NCBI GenBank assembly: GCA_951394405.1
Contig: OX596341.1
Coordinates: forward strand, 3,100,001 to 3,164,000
Direction: 5' to 3'
DNA length: 64,000 bases
Source: Coprinellus micaceus
Lineage: Eukaryota; Basidiomycota; Agaricomycetes; Agaricales; Psathyrellaceae
Part shown: positions 34,610-46,769 of the stretch, piece by piece
How the letters are laid out: every line of letters begins with the position of its first letter
How positions within the stretch are numbered: the stretch's first letter is position 1
The notes under the pieces: generated by a model
What the model saw: the letters and a program-made list of their open reading frames with translations, nothing else
What the model was told of the DNA's origin: nothing
The model's database searches: none
Position numbers and translations under genes: made by a program

Positions 34610-35755
34610 AACCGTAAACGTTCCTGATCGGCGTCTTGCATGGCTTGAAGCACGCGCCTTAACAGCATCACCGCCCACGACGTTCGCAAGGCCATGTACA
34701 TGATGTACCTATCACCTTTCGAAGGCCCTTCCTCGTCTAGGCATCATGGAATTGGTTGAAATCGACTGGGAATAGACGATCAGGAGATCCAAGGCTACTT
34801 GGGTTCACATCCTGAAACACTCCTACTAAGCGGAGGCGCAGCACAGACGGTGCACAGCAGGAATGAGTGGGCGCTCTCACAGACACCTTGGTGACCAAAA
34901 ATATCTGGAAGACACTGGGAACGAGAGCGGCTGTAAGCGATGGAGACCATATGTGTTCTACCATTGGGCACACGTACGGTAGCTTTTAAGTCTCATCAGG
35001 TACGAATCTGTACGAATCTACGTTGGAAAGCGGAAGCTGAGGGTGAGCAGGAGTGACCGATGGGAGGATCAGGAACTAGAAGACGCTCACTTGGAATGTA
35101 TTGCCCACAATCCACGAGGCACTTCGGTGAATAGAGATGGATATCACCCGATGAAAGAAATATTACCATATGAATTAATCGTGGAGGAAAGGCGGTGTCC
35201 GATAAGGATCCGAATAGAGTCGGCATCATTGCAGAAGACGAAGTAGGCTTGTTGAGTCAGGCAGTCGTCCACGAAGGGTGGTCGGCGGGCTCCTGCGTCT
35301 GTAAAGCGGAAGGGGGTCAACAGCACGGTGCGAGACAGCGGAGGGACTGTAGGAAGTGAAGTCGGTGAGCATATGTCCCAACGTTTGAGAAGTTTAAAAA
35401 CGACGACCATCGATCGATTACCAGAATGGCATCATAAGCAGAAACGCTGCGATAGTAGAGAGTAACGAATACCGAATAGCTAAGATATAATATGACCGGT
35501 CGAGGCGGAGGAGTGCAAAACGAGAGACGTGCACGAGTGATATAGGGTAGCGGAGCAATTGAGAGAGCAAGTCGGGGAAAGAGGAAAGGGAAGAAAACAA
35601 AAAGCCCAAGAGTGAGAGCGACGAAAGTATGTACGACAAACCAAAGTAAGATGTAAAGCAGAAATTGAATCGAATAAGTCAGTATCATAAGCGGGCGAGA
35701 AGTTAAAATTGTAATGCGTCCATGCGAAAGAAACTCCAGCAACGCGCCATGCGCC
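34610..35755. other. region between the DUF6533 and PHD-SET genes
   Basis: A reverse hydrophobic frame at 35317-35742 lies directly after the stop of the PHD-SET gene and is pyrimidine-rich, so it is more likely 3' untranslated sequence than a gene. The rest is unremarkable. Confidence 0.4.
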
Positions 35756-35757
35756 AG

Positions 35758-38700
35758 CTACCTCTCCCACCCCCTCCCACTCTGACCCTGCGCCTCCCTC
35801 TGCATCTGCTCCCTCCTCATCCTCTCCGCCCTTGGCATCGTCGGGGGCGCTCCCCTCGCGACATAACTCTGCGGCTGCGGCGGTGGTCCGCGATCCCTGT
35901 CGTCGGGGTCCCTCCGGTAGGGAGCCGGCTCGTCTCTCCGGTACGATTGCGAAGACGAAGACTGTTGACGATCACCCCACTCCCTCGGCGGACTCCTCCA
36001 AGCTCCAGAGCCAGCGGGTCCGTACCCATCTCTCCTGTCGTCGTACGTACTCGAAGTCGGTAATGGAGGCGTACTCGTGCTGCCCCTTCTCGGTTGACCC
36101 TGGGTATCATTTAACTGCTGAGAATACGAGCCGTTGTAGACATTGGAACGTGGGCCGACTGGGATCGGTCGATTGGGTGGGTTCGAGGCAGTAGAGGTCG
36201 AGTTGACATTCCACATGGACGACATGCTCGGCGAACGGGGATTCGAGGGAGCTGCAACCGGGCTAGGCTTCCTTGGAGCAGGGTCTGCGTTCCCTCCTGC
36301 ACTTACGCCGGCGGAGGGAGGAGCTCGACCATAGAGAAGCGATGCCGGCCCTGTGGGAAGCTTCTTCGGTTGTCCAGGCGTGGGGGTCGTGGAGGCGGTA
36401 GAACTTGACGGTGGAGGAATGGTGGACGGGACCTTAGTATACGCCGCGTACGGAACACTAGCGGTACTTCTGGGCTGCATGGGCGGCTGCCCAGCATTGG
36501 CATTAGGCTGGGATTGATGCGCTTGAGGACCATGGAACGACCCTCTCCTGGGCCCATCGGGGATCTGCGCGGGGCGCATCGACGCTGGACCCGTCGGTAT
36601 CGGTGCCCTGTACGTCGCTGAGCTGCCGAACGAGGCACTGCTCGCGCTGGACGCGAACGATCCAGCCGTGGAGGGCGGAGGAGACGCAGCTTGCTGAGTC
36701 CTGAACGAAGTGGTGGATGATGCAGACTGAGGCCCACCTGACTGGGGTGGTGGTATAGGTAAAGAGATGGACGAAGGGGTGGATCCGTCCTCGGAGTCCC
36801 CGAGAGAGACGGCGTCGTCTTCTATCGCGTTCGTATTAGCCCTGGAGGCAGGAACGTAGGGACGTGAGGGCCATAGTAAGCCAATCGAGGTTTGAGGAGG
36901 TGGATGCCATTTGTGGGACGCTGGTGCAGGCGAATGGGAGGGTATCACAGGTGAACGTGATGAAGGAAGAGGAGGCTTGGGTGGGTTCGATGCAGCCTTG
37001 ACGTTCGAGAAAGACATCGACGGAGAGGCGGAAGGTGGAGAAGGTGGGCGCAGCACCGACGAAATAGAGGTGGCTCTCGCAGGGATCGAACGCGGAACCG
37101 TCGGAGATGTCGGCGTCGGGATTATCGGATTCACCTCAGCCTTCCCGCCGAACCCTCTCGGCGCCATCGAGGTCGGCTTCTGGGTAGGAGGGATGGACGT
37201 AGTTGGAGTCGAAGGCGCAAACGACAGAGCCATGGCCATAGCCGCAACACTGGGTGGAGGGGCGGCACTCGACATGCTAGGGCTCTTCGAGTCCATGATC
37301 GATCTGAAAGGAGGAGACTTGGTCGGGCCTTGGTTCACGACCGACGAAATACTCGCACTCCTCGCCTTACTCGCAGCCAACGCAGCCTTCGTCTTCGGAC
37401 TCATCGTCAACCCCGGCACACCAAACTCGTCTCCCGACGTTGTGGGCGTCTCAGGGCGCATCATGACGTCCTGGATCTGCTCCAGCTTCACCTCCTTCGT
37501 CATCCCTGGCCCTAGCGTTGCTCCTCCGTTCATTGCAGATGACGATCCACCAGCGAACGACGGACCCAAAGTCGCGGAAGGGGTCACAGGCGAATCCGTG
37601 GGTTGACCGGGGGTAGGGTTGAGCTTCCCCTCCTCCTTCAGCTTCTTCCTCCTCGCCGCAAAGTCCTTCAGCGAAAGCTTCACTTTGGTTGGAGGAGGTG
37701 GAGGCGGCGTAGGGGCTTTGGGCGGGGGAGGTGTAGGCGACTTCGCTTTCTCTTGAGGAGTCGGCTCCCTGACAGGCTCCGGCTGCGTTTCCTGAGGTGC
37801 TGGTGGTGGCTCGGCTTTGTCCTCGGGTAGACTAGGTTCCTCCTTCTCCGCCGCCCTCTCGTCGGTCTCGACGACCTCGCCCATCTCGACATCCCTATCC
37901 TCTACGACACGCTCCTTCGCTTCCGAATCGGTTTCCCCTTCCTCCCTCTCGCTCTCCACCGGCAAGGCCTTCTTGTCCTCGATGTTCGGCGTTGACGCTT
38001 CAGAGTTGACGAGGGAGTGAACGTCCATCTTCTTCGGCACGAGCCTCACCCTAGGGAGGGGCTTCGACGATCCCTTCTTCTTAGTTTTACCCGGGGCAGC
38101 TTTAGTCGAAGACGTAGCCGTGGGCTGGGACTTTGCCGACGTTGCTTTCGTCTTTGAAGTCGCCTTCGCCTTCAGCACGGTAAGAGAGGGAAGTGGAGGT
38201 GGTGTACTCCCCGCCGTAGATGGTTTATCTGACGGGGACGCAGGTGAAGGCGACGGCGAAGCGGGCGTATCGGGGACGGGTGACGCTCCCCTGACTTGGA
38301 TTTCCACGTCTCCGTCTACATCCATCCGAGTCTCCTCCTCGTCCTGCGTCTCGATTTGACCTTCCTCTTCCGAAGACTCCTCCGACTCGATGACTTTCCT
38401 ACCCCGCCCCCTCACCTTCGCCTTCGATGCAGGTTTCTTCGGTGGAGGAGGCTTCGCCGGTTCTGCCTTCTTAGCCGCCTTCGATGGTGGTGCCTTGGCT
38501 TTCGCGAATTTGGATTTCGTGGGCGTCGTCGGAGTCCCCGTTCTCTCCCTCTCCTTCTCCTTGACCACCACTGATGGGGGTGGTGGCGGCGGAGGTTCGT
38601 CACGAACGTCGCTGACGGGTATCCGCGAGACGTCCTTCAACGGGCTCGGGGTCGGGCACGGACTAGGACTCTCAGCTTGCGTTGGGGGAGAGAAGAGCAT

Positions 38701-41700
38701 CGAGATCGGAGCTGGTATCGGGACGGGTGTGACGAGCGAGAGCTTGGCGAAGGATGTCGAAGGCGAGGCAGATGGTGGAGGGTTGAAGGCGGCCTGGGTC
38801 GAGTCTACTAGCCATCAGCATTGATACGATAAGAAAGGACGTTAGGAACGTACCAGGTACTGGAATACCATCTCCATCGATAACGATGACCGGAGTCTCC
38901 TCTCTCCCAGTCGCCCGTAGGTCTTCCAACAGCCGACTCCTGAGCTTCTTCCGCATCTTGGGAGGCATATACTCCTCCACGACGGGTTTACCCAGCGGCG
39001 TCGACTCCCGTTCATCCGAGAGATCGACGTCCATCCCATCTGGAGGATCTGGCGGCCGAAGGTCACGATCGTCCGATATTGGAATATGTGGGTGTCGATT
39101 CGATTGTATTCGCGAGGCGTCGTCTTCGTTATACGCATCTGTAGAAGAAAGCAAGCGTTAGCATCCGTCGAGACTATCAAAACCCAGTGAAACACGAAGA
39201 ACGAGGAGAGAATGTCAAGGAACATGAAAGACGAATAGGAAGAGAGAGTCCAAGGACGACACCCCGATCCCCGGCCCCGTTACACCCCACATCCGTACTG
39301 ATCAGTACGGATTTGGGATGTGACGGCGTCGGAGTTGGGGGTTGTCAGCCCGCCAGTATCGCCTCCCTCAATAAGAGGCAAAAATACGAAGACAGGAAAC
39401 GAACATGGGCAAGAAAAGGTAAAGAAGGACGGCAGGGATTCGACCACGATCACCGACCCCGTCGTGCCCTACATCCGCACTCATCAATCCGGATGTGGGG
39501 CACGAGGGTATCGGTGTCCGGGTAGTACAGTCCGTCCTAGCGCCGTCTCAACCCTGGCGCAAAAAGAAATAAGAACGAAAGAGAGAACAAGAGGACGAAG
39601 AGGAAGAACGACAACCCCCGAACACCGACCCCGTTACATCATATACTCGCACCAATATGTGCGGGTATGGGATGTGACGCTGTCGGCGTCAGGGGCGTGC
39701 ATTCTCAAAGTGAATCCAGCCGGCGGGCTGGAGTCTCGAACGAAATGACGACCTCAAGAGGGGGAACGTGAACGAAAGGTCGAGGAACGAAGGCGCCGAG
39801 GTCGGGGAATACGAAACGACTCGTTCGAAGACAGTAAGACCCCGAGATCGACTCGCACGAAAACGAGAGAAACACAAACGAAAGAAGGGAACGAGCAAGA
39901 GGTGAAACGAAAGCACGAACTAAGGAAAGAAAACGACACCAAAACAAAAAAGAAAAGCATACTCACCATCCACATCCACATCCACATCGCCATCCACACC
40001 CCCACTTCTCCCTCTCCCTCTCCCTCTCCCCCTTCCCTCCATATCCCCTTCCTCCTCCTCCTCACCCCCCACCCCATCCTCCCTCGCCCTCTCCTTCCCC
40101 TTCCCCTTCCCCCTCGCCCTCGCCCTCGCCCTCCCACTCCCAACAACCTCAACCCCACCCAACCCCCCACTAAACGGCACCCTCTCCCTCGCCTCAAACC
40201 CCCTCCTCTCCTTCAACCCCTCCAACCCTCCCAACCCCACGCCCTTCCTCCTCAACGAAAACGGCACAACACTCTCCCCCTCCTCGTCCGTCGTACCCTC
40301 ACTCCCCCCATGCACCGTCATCCCATAGGGCATTGAACTCGAGCCTGCATGGTACGAGCCTTCATGGTACGCCGACCCCGACCCCAACCCCGACCCCGAC
40401 CCAGCCGGCACCGGCAAACTCCCATCCACAAACGCCGAAAACACGCTAAACGCACAATCCTGCGCCCTCGCCCCGCACGCACACGTGCTGAACGTACTCC
40501 CCAGCGTATGCACGATATTCGCGATTTGGCGCCGGGCGTGGGCGATCTGCTCTTCGCTGTATTGTTGCGAAGCGCCAGCAGAGTAAGCAGGGGAGGAAGA
40601 GGAAGAGGAGAGGCGGGAACTAGGTGATCGGTAAGTCTGTCTTTTATCGTGGAGGGGAGAGAAGAGAATAAGAATAAGAAAGAAAGAAGAAGAGGGGAAG
40701 AAGACGAAAAGACACGAAACCGACGGAGAAAGAGAAACGCACCTAAACATCCCAGGACACTCCACCATCGCCGGCAGAGTCCTCACGACGTTCCCGTCGT
40801 CCCACTCCCAAGCCAAAACTACCTCCTCGCCCTCTTTCAGGTCCCTCGTCGCGAAAATTCCAAACTTCAGAGTCTCGCTGTCTTCCTCCCCCTTCCCATC
40901 TCCTTCTCGGTCTCTACACCCCTTCGGGTTCCCTTTGGACGACGAAGAGCTCGTGGGGTAGTTAGACGACGTCGACGCTCGAGGAGACCCAGAGGATGTC
41001 GAACCCCCAGGGTGACAAAGTAACGGCCGAATAACAGCATTCGGCCTACACCCACTCCTCACAAACCTCGCCTCATTCCCCGCCATCCGCGCATCAAGCG
41101 CCCACCCCTCCTCCTCCTCCTCCTCTCCCTCTCCCTCATCCTCCGCCTCCTCCCCATCCCCACTCTCTCGTTCCCCACTATAAGACGCACCCCTCCTCCT
41201 CGGAACCGTAACCAACCGCACAAACGGCTTCGGCACCCCCATCCCCGCATACCCATTCAGCCGGTCCCCCACATACACACTGCTCGGCGTGATCACGCTC
41301 GCATACCTCTCCACCAGCTCGCCCCTTCCCACCTCCCTCCTTGTATGCGCGCCGAACAAGGGCGGGCGGGAGTCCAGGGACGGCGTGGAGGGTGAGAGTG
41401 AGGGGTGTACGGCGGTGGATGGGGAGAGGAGGGATATTCGCAGATTGGACTCTTTCCCTGGACTCGAATTTGTCGGGGGATACCCATGCTGAGCGGGCGT
41501 CGAAGTCGAAGTCGAGTTCGAGTTCGAGTTGGAAGGCGGGTCATGACGAGACCCCCCCGGGGCGGGACCCCCAAACGCCGACACACCCCTCCACATCGCA
41601 GCCTGCCTACACAACCTCCTCCGCGCCTCCTCACTCCCCACAACATCCTCCCGAATATGCACATAACTCCCCGCCCAGCTCTCCTCAATATCCACCATCT

Positions 41701-42883
41701 CCTCCGCGTTCTCTTTATCGCTCATCACCCCCGAGCCCGGGGGGTCTTTCGCAGCGGAAGTGGACGCGGAGGAGGAGGTATGGGGAGGGGGCCCGGTTGC
41801 TGTTATCGAGTTCGAGGTTGGGCGGGGATGGGAGTGGGATGTCGACGCGGTAGAGTTTGGGGCGTGAACCGCTGTCGAAGACGAAGTGGAGTTGGGAGGT
41901 GGAGGGACAGCCCCACTAGGCCTCCTCCTCTTCTTCCCCCCCGCATCCCCCGTCTTCCTCCGTTTATCCCCTCCTCCATGCGCAGGACTCGCCTTCCTCT
42001 TCCCCCTCCCTGTCCCCCCTCCCCCTCCTCCTCCTGCCCCCTCTCCCCCAACACCCACCCCATCCCTCGCCGCCTCCCTCTCCCTCAACCGCACCACCAT
42101 CCTCTCCCTCGCGCCCAGCCAATCCACGTCCCCCTCCCTCTCCTCCCTGCACACCCAGCACTTCCACGGGTCGTTGGGACCGACGAAGGTCAGCCCGAAG
42201 CAGAAGCCGTGGCACCACCGGTCGCACTCGTCGCACGCCACCGCGATGCCGCCGTCGTCGCCCGTGTGCCCGCAGATGCAGCTGTAGCCCGCGGAGGCGT
42301 CGGAGGACGCCGAGGCTGTGGTTGTGGTTGTGGTAGTTTCCTTGGTGGCGTTGGGGTGAGTCGAGGTAAAGGAGGAGGGAGGGGGTATAGAGGACGGGTG
42401 CGGAGGGTGGGCGCCGTTGAGATTGGTGGTGGTGGAAGAGGTGGTGGAAGAGAAGGTTCGACCATTCGACTGAGCGATCGGCGTCGAAGGGGTACTCAGA
42501 GCTCCGTTACTCGCAGATCCATTCGGGGAGGTACTCATCGACACCGCCCTCCCCTTCCCCTTGCCTCTCCCCCCTCCCCCTGCCACTCCCACTCCTGCAG
42601 TTGACCCCCCCGCCACTCGGTCCTCCCACTCGACGTTCTGCGCCTGCTTCCCCCTCCGCCCCCCGGTGACGATGTTCGGGATGGAGGGGCTCGGGAGGAG
42701 GATAGATTGTAAAGAAGTGGGTGTATGCGTGTTCGAGGAGGTCCCGGGCGTCGGGGGGTCGATCGTCATCGTATATTCGTCCTGTTGTCGTCGAGCAAAT
42801 GAAGTGGATATGGCTGTGGTTGTGGATGTGGATATGGCGGGCAAGGAAGCGTGCTGCTGTGACCCATCGTCGTCGTCGTCCAT
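35758..42883 (-). CDS. SET3: PHD finger-SET domain protein, Set3/MLL5 type
   Basis: Four exons, 42883-40743, 40640-39967, 39138-38854 and 38804-35758, join in phase to 2048 residues. A Ser/Thr-rich N-terminus leads to a C4HC3 PHD finger at about 199-248 (YSCICG, CDECDRWCHGFCFG, WKCWVC). The SET region spans about 400-700, with SYVHIREDV, GELVERYASVITPSSVYVG, NEARFVRSGCRPNA and LKEGEEVVLAWEWDD. In yeast, Set3 is the scaffold of a histone deacetylase complex that reads H3K4 methylation; this SET class usually lacks methyltransferase activity. The C-terminal 1000 residues are Pro/Ser-rich and disordered after a conserved PPKMRKKLRSRLLEDLR helix. The start chosen is the first ATG before a run of Asp codons. 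The 828-nt second intron is unusually long and structured. Confidence 0.9.
39262..39341. repeat. intronic hairpin 1
   Basis: An 80-nt inverted repeat centred on the palindrome TGATCA at 39299-39304. Inner arms CGTTACA...ATCCGTACTGA and TCAGTACGGAT...TGTGACG pair almost fully; outer arms (CCCCGATCCCCGG and the TCGGAGTTGGGG side) pair partly. Confidence 0.85.
39445..39521. repeat. intronic hairpin 2
   Basis: The inverted repeat is centred near 39481. The left arm CGTGCCCTACATCCG pairs with CGGATGTGGGGCACG with one G-U; the outer ATCACCGACCC pairs with GGGTATCGGTGT. It is homologous to hairpins 1 and 3, with changed but still paired bases. Confidence 0.85.
39611..39700. repeat. intronic hairpin 3
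   Basis: The inverted repeat is centred near 39656. GTTACATCATATACTCGCAC pairs with GTGCGGGTATGGGATGTGAC with several G-U pairs; outer CCCCCGAACACCGAC pairs with GTCGGCGTCAGGGGC. Confidence 0.85.
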
Positions 42884-42889
42884 CCGCCG

Positions 42890-43320
42890 GCTCAATCTCG
42901 ATTCTTAGCTCGGCGTCGTTGTGGCTTTCCTAATGCTTTGTTTGGTGTTGGAATCCTGTGTCCCGACGACGACGGTAAATCGAAAGCTCTCCGACACCCA
43001 GGGGTGAGTGCGCTCGTACCGTACGCCCGATACCAGTTCAGCTTCGTATATGCGACCCCAAACCACGCAATTGGAATCGTTATCGCCCCGTCCTCCTCCG
43101 TCCTTGCACTTGATTCCCCCAGCCTTGGTTCTGTGAGAGGTGTAACGTGTATCCTCTCCCTTTCAATATCAATGTATATCTCTGTCTGTCTCCACGCGAC
43201 GGTCCGTGCGCTTGAATGTGCGTCGAAAGAAAGGAGGACGGAAAGAAGGTTGGGAGGGGGGAGAGGAGAAATGAGGAACACGGAGGAGAGAATGTGAAAG
43301 TTGAATCCTAACCCCTACGC
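42890..43320. other. upstream region of the PHD-SET gene
   Basis: Contains a GAAAGAAAGGAGG-type purine tract at about 43225-43300. No gene is recognised. Confidence 0.4.
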
Positions 43321-43450
43321 CCCCGAGTCTCACACCGCCCGCCCAGGGGTTGTTTGGCGACAGCTTTCGGGCTAAGCACCGGAACGATGCCGTCTCCGCC
43401 GTCCGACGGTTCGGCATTTCCCGAGCCGGAGGGCGGGCGTTCGAGTCGGG
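43321..43450. repeat. GC-rich hairpin
   Basis: The core CGGAACGATGCCG pairs with CGGCATTTCCCG around GCCGTCCGACGG, and outer CCCCGAGTC...GCCCGCCC pairs with GGGCGGGCG...GAGTCGGGG. The overall fold is like the three intronic hairpins but the sequence is not clearly homologous. Confidence 0.5.
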
Positions 43451-45180
43451 GAGGAAGCGAGTCGTTTCGTTCGTTGCTGTTCTGTTGGGTGCGGGGCATA
43501 GTAGGGGAAACCCAGCGGTGAGGTCGTGGTGATCGCCTGGGTCTGAAATATTCATGCTTGGTGCGTCTGGGAGTCCGACTCTAGGGGTCTTCAACGCAGG
43601 TGCAAACCTCACTGGGTTTGGTCAGACCCCGGTGCGACTCTCAGGTTCGTCCTCTCGGCGAACCGTCGACACACCCGAGTAACGCCCATCTCGTACACAC
43701 AGTACGTTACCCGTAATGATAGAAAAGCCACACACATCAATTAGAATAGACGCGATTTTAGAATCCTCTCGAGACTTTGTAAACCAGGATCATACTTCCC
43801 AACTAGACATTGTGCACCGCAGAACCTACCCCCCTTCACACAGAACCTCGCTCGGCCCTACATGTATACGACCGCTGAATTGAGTCTGGCGCATAAAACG
43901 AGCCAGGCCATTATCTCGGATACGCGGCTTATATCGATGCCTGTGGATTATACGCCACGGGCGCTTAGCCTCCCCATCCTCTTTCAAGTTTCTACAGACC
44001 CTGCATCGTCACCCCAAGCGCATACCTCCATGGCCTTGACGTCCACCTCCTTCAGATTATATTCCCGACGTACAAGTCCAATTCGCATGGAATACACAAG
44101 TAACCGGCGTTCTTCGACGAAGATATCTAGCACATCCCCACAATCACCGAGACCATCTTCCCAATACCTTCTCACCACTTTCGATGTCACCCACCCACGC
44201 GATCCTACATCTCTCCACATACGACACCTTTGTTCTTCCGCAAACGCCTCTCCAGCGCACACGACTTCCCTTAACATCGCACCACAAAAGTCGTCGGTCG
44301 AGAACCGGACGAGTGCAAGAACCGGGACGCCAGCCGTAAGTGGGAGAGTGGCCAGTGCGAAGGAGAAAAGGTCGACGACATGTAGAGGGCATTACCATAC
44401 CGATCCATATCAGGAGGAGCAGGACATCAAGCAAGCAAGCAACCTACCAATGATACGTGGAAGGCCTCGATCGAAGTCGCCAGCGTTGAGCGCAAGCACA
44501 AGCACAAGGCCGACAAATCCCTCTCTCACTTCGACAACTGCAAACCCAACCTAAGTTCTAACCAACGCCCCGACCTCGAATGGACTTCGCGCTCTACCCC
44601 TTCCCCCGATCCCGATTCCGCGCCCTACCCCATCCCCCCGATTCCGCGCCCCAACGTCCCGCTTCTGAATCGCCCCCACAAAGCCTTCGAATTCGTTATC
44701 CCCAATTCCGAATCGCGTACACAATTTTCTCGCCGTCTCCTAATTCGAACTTTGGCTTGGACGTCCCCAGCCTAATACGATTTCGGATCCTCGTTCGCGT
44801 GCATCATGATCAACCTCTCTTTCTTCGAACACGACACTTCCCGTTCAGCTCGCCACCCCTCCCTCTCCTTCTCGCCCTCCTCCGATGCCCACGACGCCGT
44901 GGGTGCGCGAGGACCGCTCAAGTTCGAGGGGACCCAATCTCTAGGGCGCTTCGGCACAGGAAGAGGGAGTGAGCTCGGACGAGAACGAGCAGGGGAGTGC
45001 CGGTGCCGGTGCGCACATTGAGTTTTACTACCTCGGAAGGGAGACTTCCCAGTACTTATCCGCTCCGCACCATGCGGCGAGACTGGAAATGTGAGGGGAG
45101 GGAGATGATATTTAGGAGAACGGATAGATATATCGAGGGTGCCCGTACGCGGCGGGACACCCTCCCCACACTCTACTTAT
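43450..45180. other. no confirmed gene; possible membrane-protein remnant on the reverse strand
   Basis: The reverse strand at 44277-43984 reads a 97-residue open segment (for example VVRRYWEDGLGDCGDVLDIFVEERRLLVYSM cannot be assigned to a family). Just upstream a hydrophobic stretch (FALATLPLTAGVPVLALV) is in the same frame, resembling one at about 48685-48600 (MVATSIALIPSFFSLLMAPV). No full gene model could be built, so this may be a decayed gene. 44600-44660 has short GATTCCGCGCCC repeats. Confidence 0.3.
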
Positions 45181-46051
45181 CCTTAGGACGGACGAACCGC
45201 GGTCACCGAGGTGAAACTCTCCTTCGAAGTTCATCTGTTTCGATGAAGGAACATTGACTAACGTTCAGCCGCTCGACGTAACTCGGGCTTCACTCGGACG
45301 TTGCGCGAGTACCCCCCGGGTAACCCTCGAGGATGAGACACTAGACGATCCACCGGTACATACCCCCGTCCTGCGCACATCACCTCGAGACGCGAGGACG
45401 CCATCGCTGGAATCCACATGCGTTCCCAAGTTTCCGCGAATGGGGTGAAACTGGGCGAAGTTCGCCCAGAGACGAGCCCCACAGCTCAAGGTAGGGAGCT
45501 ATCCCCTCGTGTCAATGCTCTGGGCCCCAAGCCCACGGTCTTGCGGTACGCGCGAATCAGTGGACTCAGCGAGGAAGCTGGAACGTGATAAGACTCTGCA
45601 AGGAAGGGGTCCTCGGGGCCTCTACGCCGCCGGATTGAGGAGGTCCTTCACGCCGGTCAGCCTAGACTCGATGCATATTCGAGGTGGGGGTTTGGAGAAC
45701 GGCGACTCACGTTCGATCGACCTCGGAGGCGATAGCCACGTCCTATTGCACAGCTCCATCGTACCACACAAGGCGTAGGGAGTCGGGAGCGGTGTCAGTC
45801 GACTCACTCGTTCCATCCCAAGTGAACTGCGACACGGACGTGATACACTGGGAGAGACAGCCATCCACAGTTAGCCGACCGACGCCCCAGCATGAACGAA
45901 CCCGGGGAACCAACAATGGGGAGACGTGAGGAGAAAGACGAGTAGCGAGTACGGCGAGAAAACGAAGAAGACGAACCGTGAACGGACGTCCCAGCCTCGA
46001 AAATGAAATCCCAAGTCTCGAGTCTCGAAGAGGGGAGGAAAAAAGAATAGA

Positions 46052-46123
46052 TGACCATCGCAGGGGTCGAACCTGCAATCTCCTGATTCGTAGTCAGACG
46101 CGATGCCATTTCGCCAGACGGCC
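46052..46123 (-). tRNA. tRNA-Arg(ACG), second copy
   Basis: All 72 nt are identical to the copy at 28664-28735, with anticodon ACG in loop CTACGAA and no intron. A run of A on the forward strand at 46039-46044 gives a TTTTTT terminator for the reverse transcript. It lies in the part of unit A that unit B lacks. Confidence 0.95.
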
Positions 46124-46769
46124 GCTGGGTCTGGCTACGAAAGACGAGAAATCGACCTGACCGCCGCATGAGCAGGGAAGAACGAACCGGGAGGGAAGCA
46201 GAGCACAGAGGAACAGACCCAGAAACAAAGGGGAGGGAGAGACAGAGAACGAAATGGAGAGCGGAGAAGAAGATAGGGAGACAAAGAGACCGGGAGAAAG
46301 GAAGGCGAAGCTAAAGCCCCGGAAACGAAGACAACCATGAGGCTTGTCGACTGCGCTCAAAGTGAAATGAGAATCGGCGAGGAGGGAACACGAAAGAGAC
46401 GCGCAAGGAACAAACGAAACCAACGAGACCATCGATAGAACGAAGTATTACGAACAACAAACGAAAAGTCAACAAGAGAGGGAGTTCAGAACACAAAAGG
46501 GTACAACGTAGAAATCGATGGGATATATGAGGCAGCGAGACCCAAAGTAAACCAAAGGAAAATCGAACGACGAAGAATGGCGAAAGGTCAAAGACGCGAA
46601 CAAACAACATGGGGGTCGGAGCTACCGAAGGAGAATAGACACGGGGTGGTTTGGGAACAGGACGATATCGCTCAGCAGTGAACCAAATCTAAAGTGAGAC
46701 AATCGTCAGGGAACTAGAGACATCAGCATGAAGTCGAATCGGCGTACCGTCAGAGCGAGAGTCGCCAGA

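Larger units (their letters stand above)
39139..39966 (-). other. 828-nt structured intron of the PHD-SET gene
   Basis: The donor is GTGAGT at 39966 and the acceptor TTCTACAG ending at 39139; both flanking exons remain in frame. It is eight to sixteen times longer than the other introns of this gene and contains three tandem units of about 180 bp, each with a long hairpin. Confidence 0.85.

Noticed and set aside
35317..35742. Hydrophobic 141-codon reverse frame
   Set aside because: It lies directly after the stop of the PHD-SET gene in pyrimidine-rich DNA; best explained as 3' untranslated sequence.
39262..39700. CRISPR-like array
   Set aside because: Three spaced repeats exist but they are long inverted repeats with diverged sequence inside a fungal intron; nothing prokaryotic is present.
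40349..42604. Long Pro/Arg-rich forward frames opposite the PHD-SET gene
   Set aside because: They are antisense to clearly conserved PHD and SET coding sequence.
43862..44554. 230-codon forward open frame
   Set aside because: Ser/Thr/Pro-rich composition looks like the antisense of the more protein-like reverse frame at 43984-44277.
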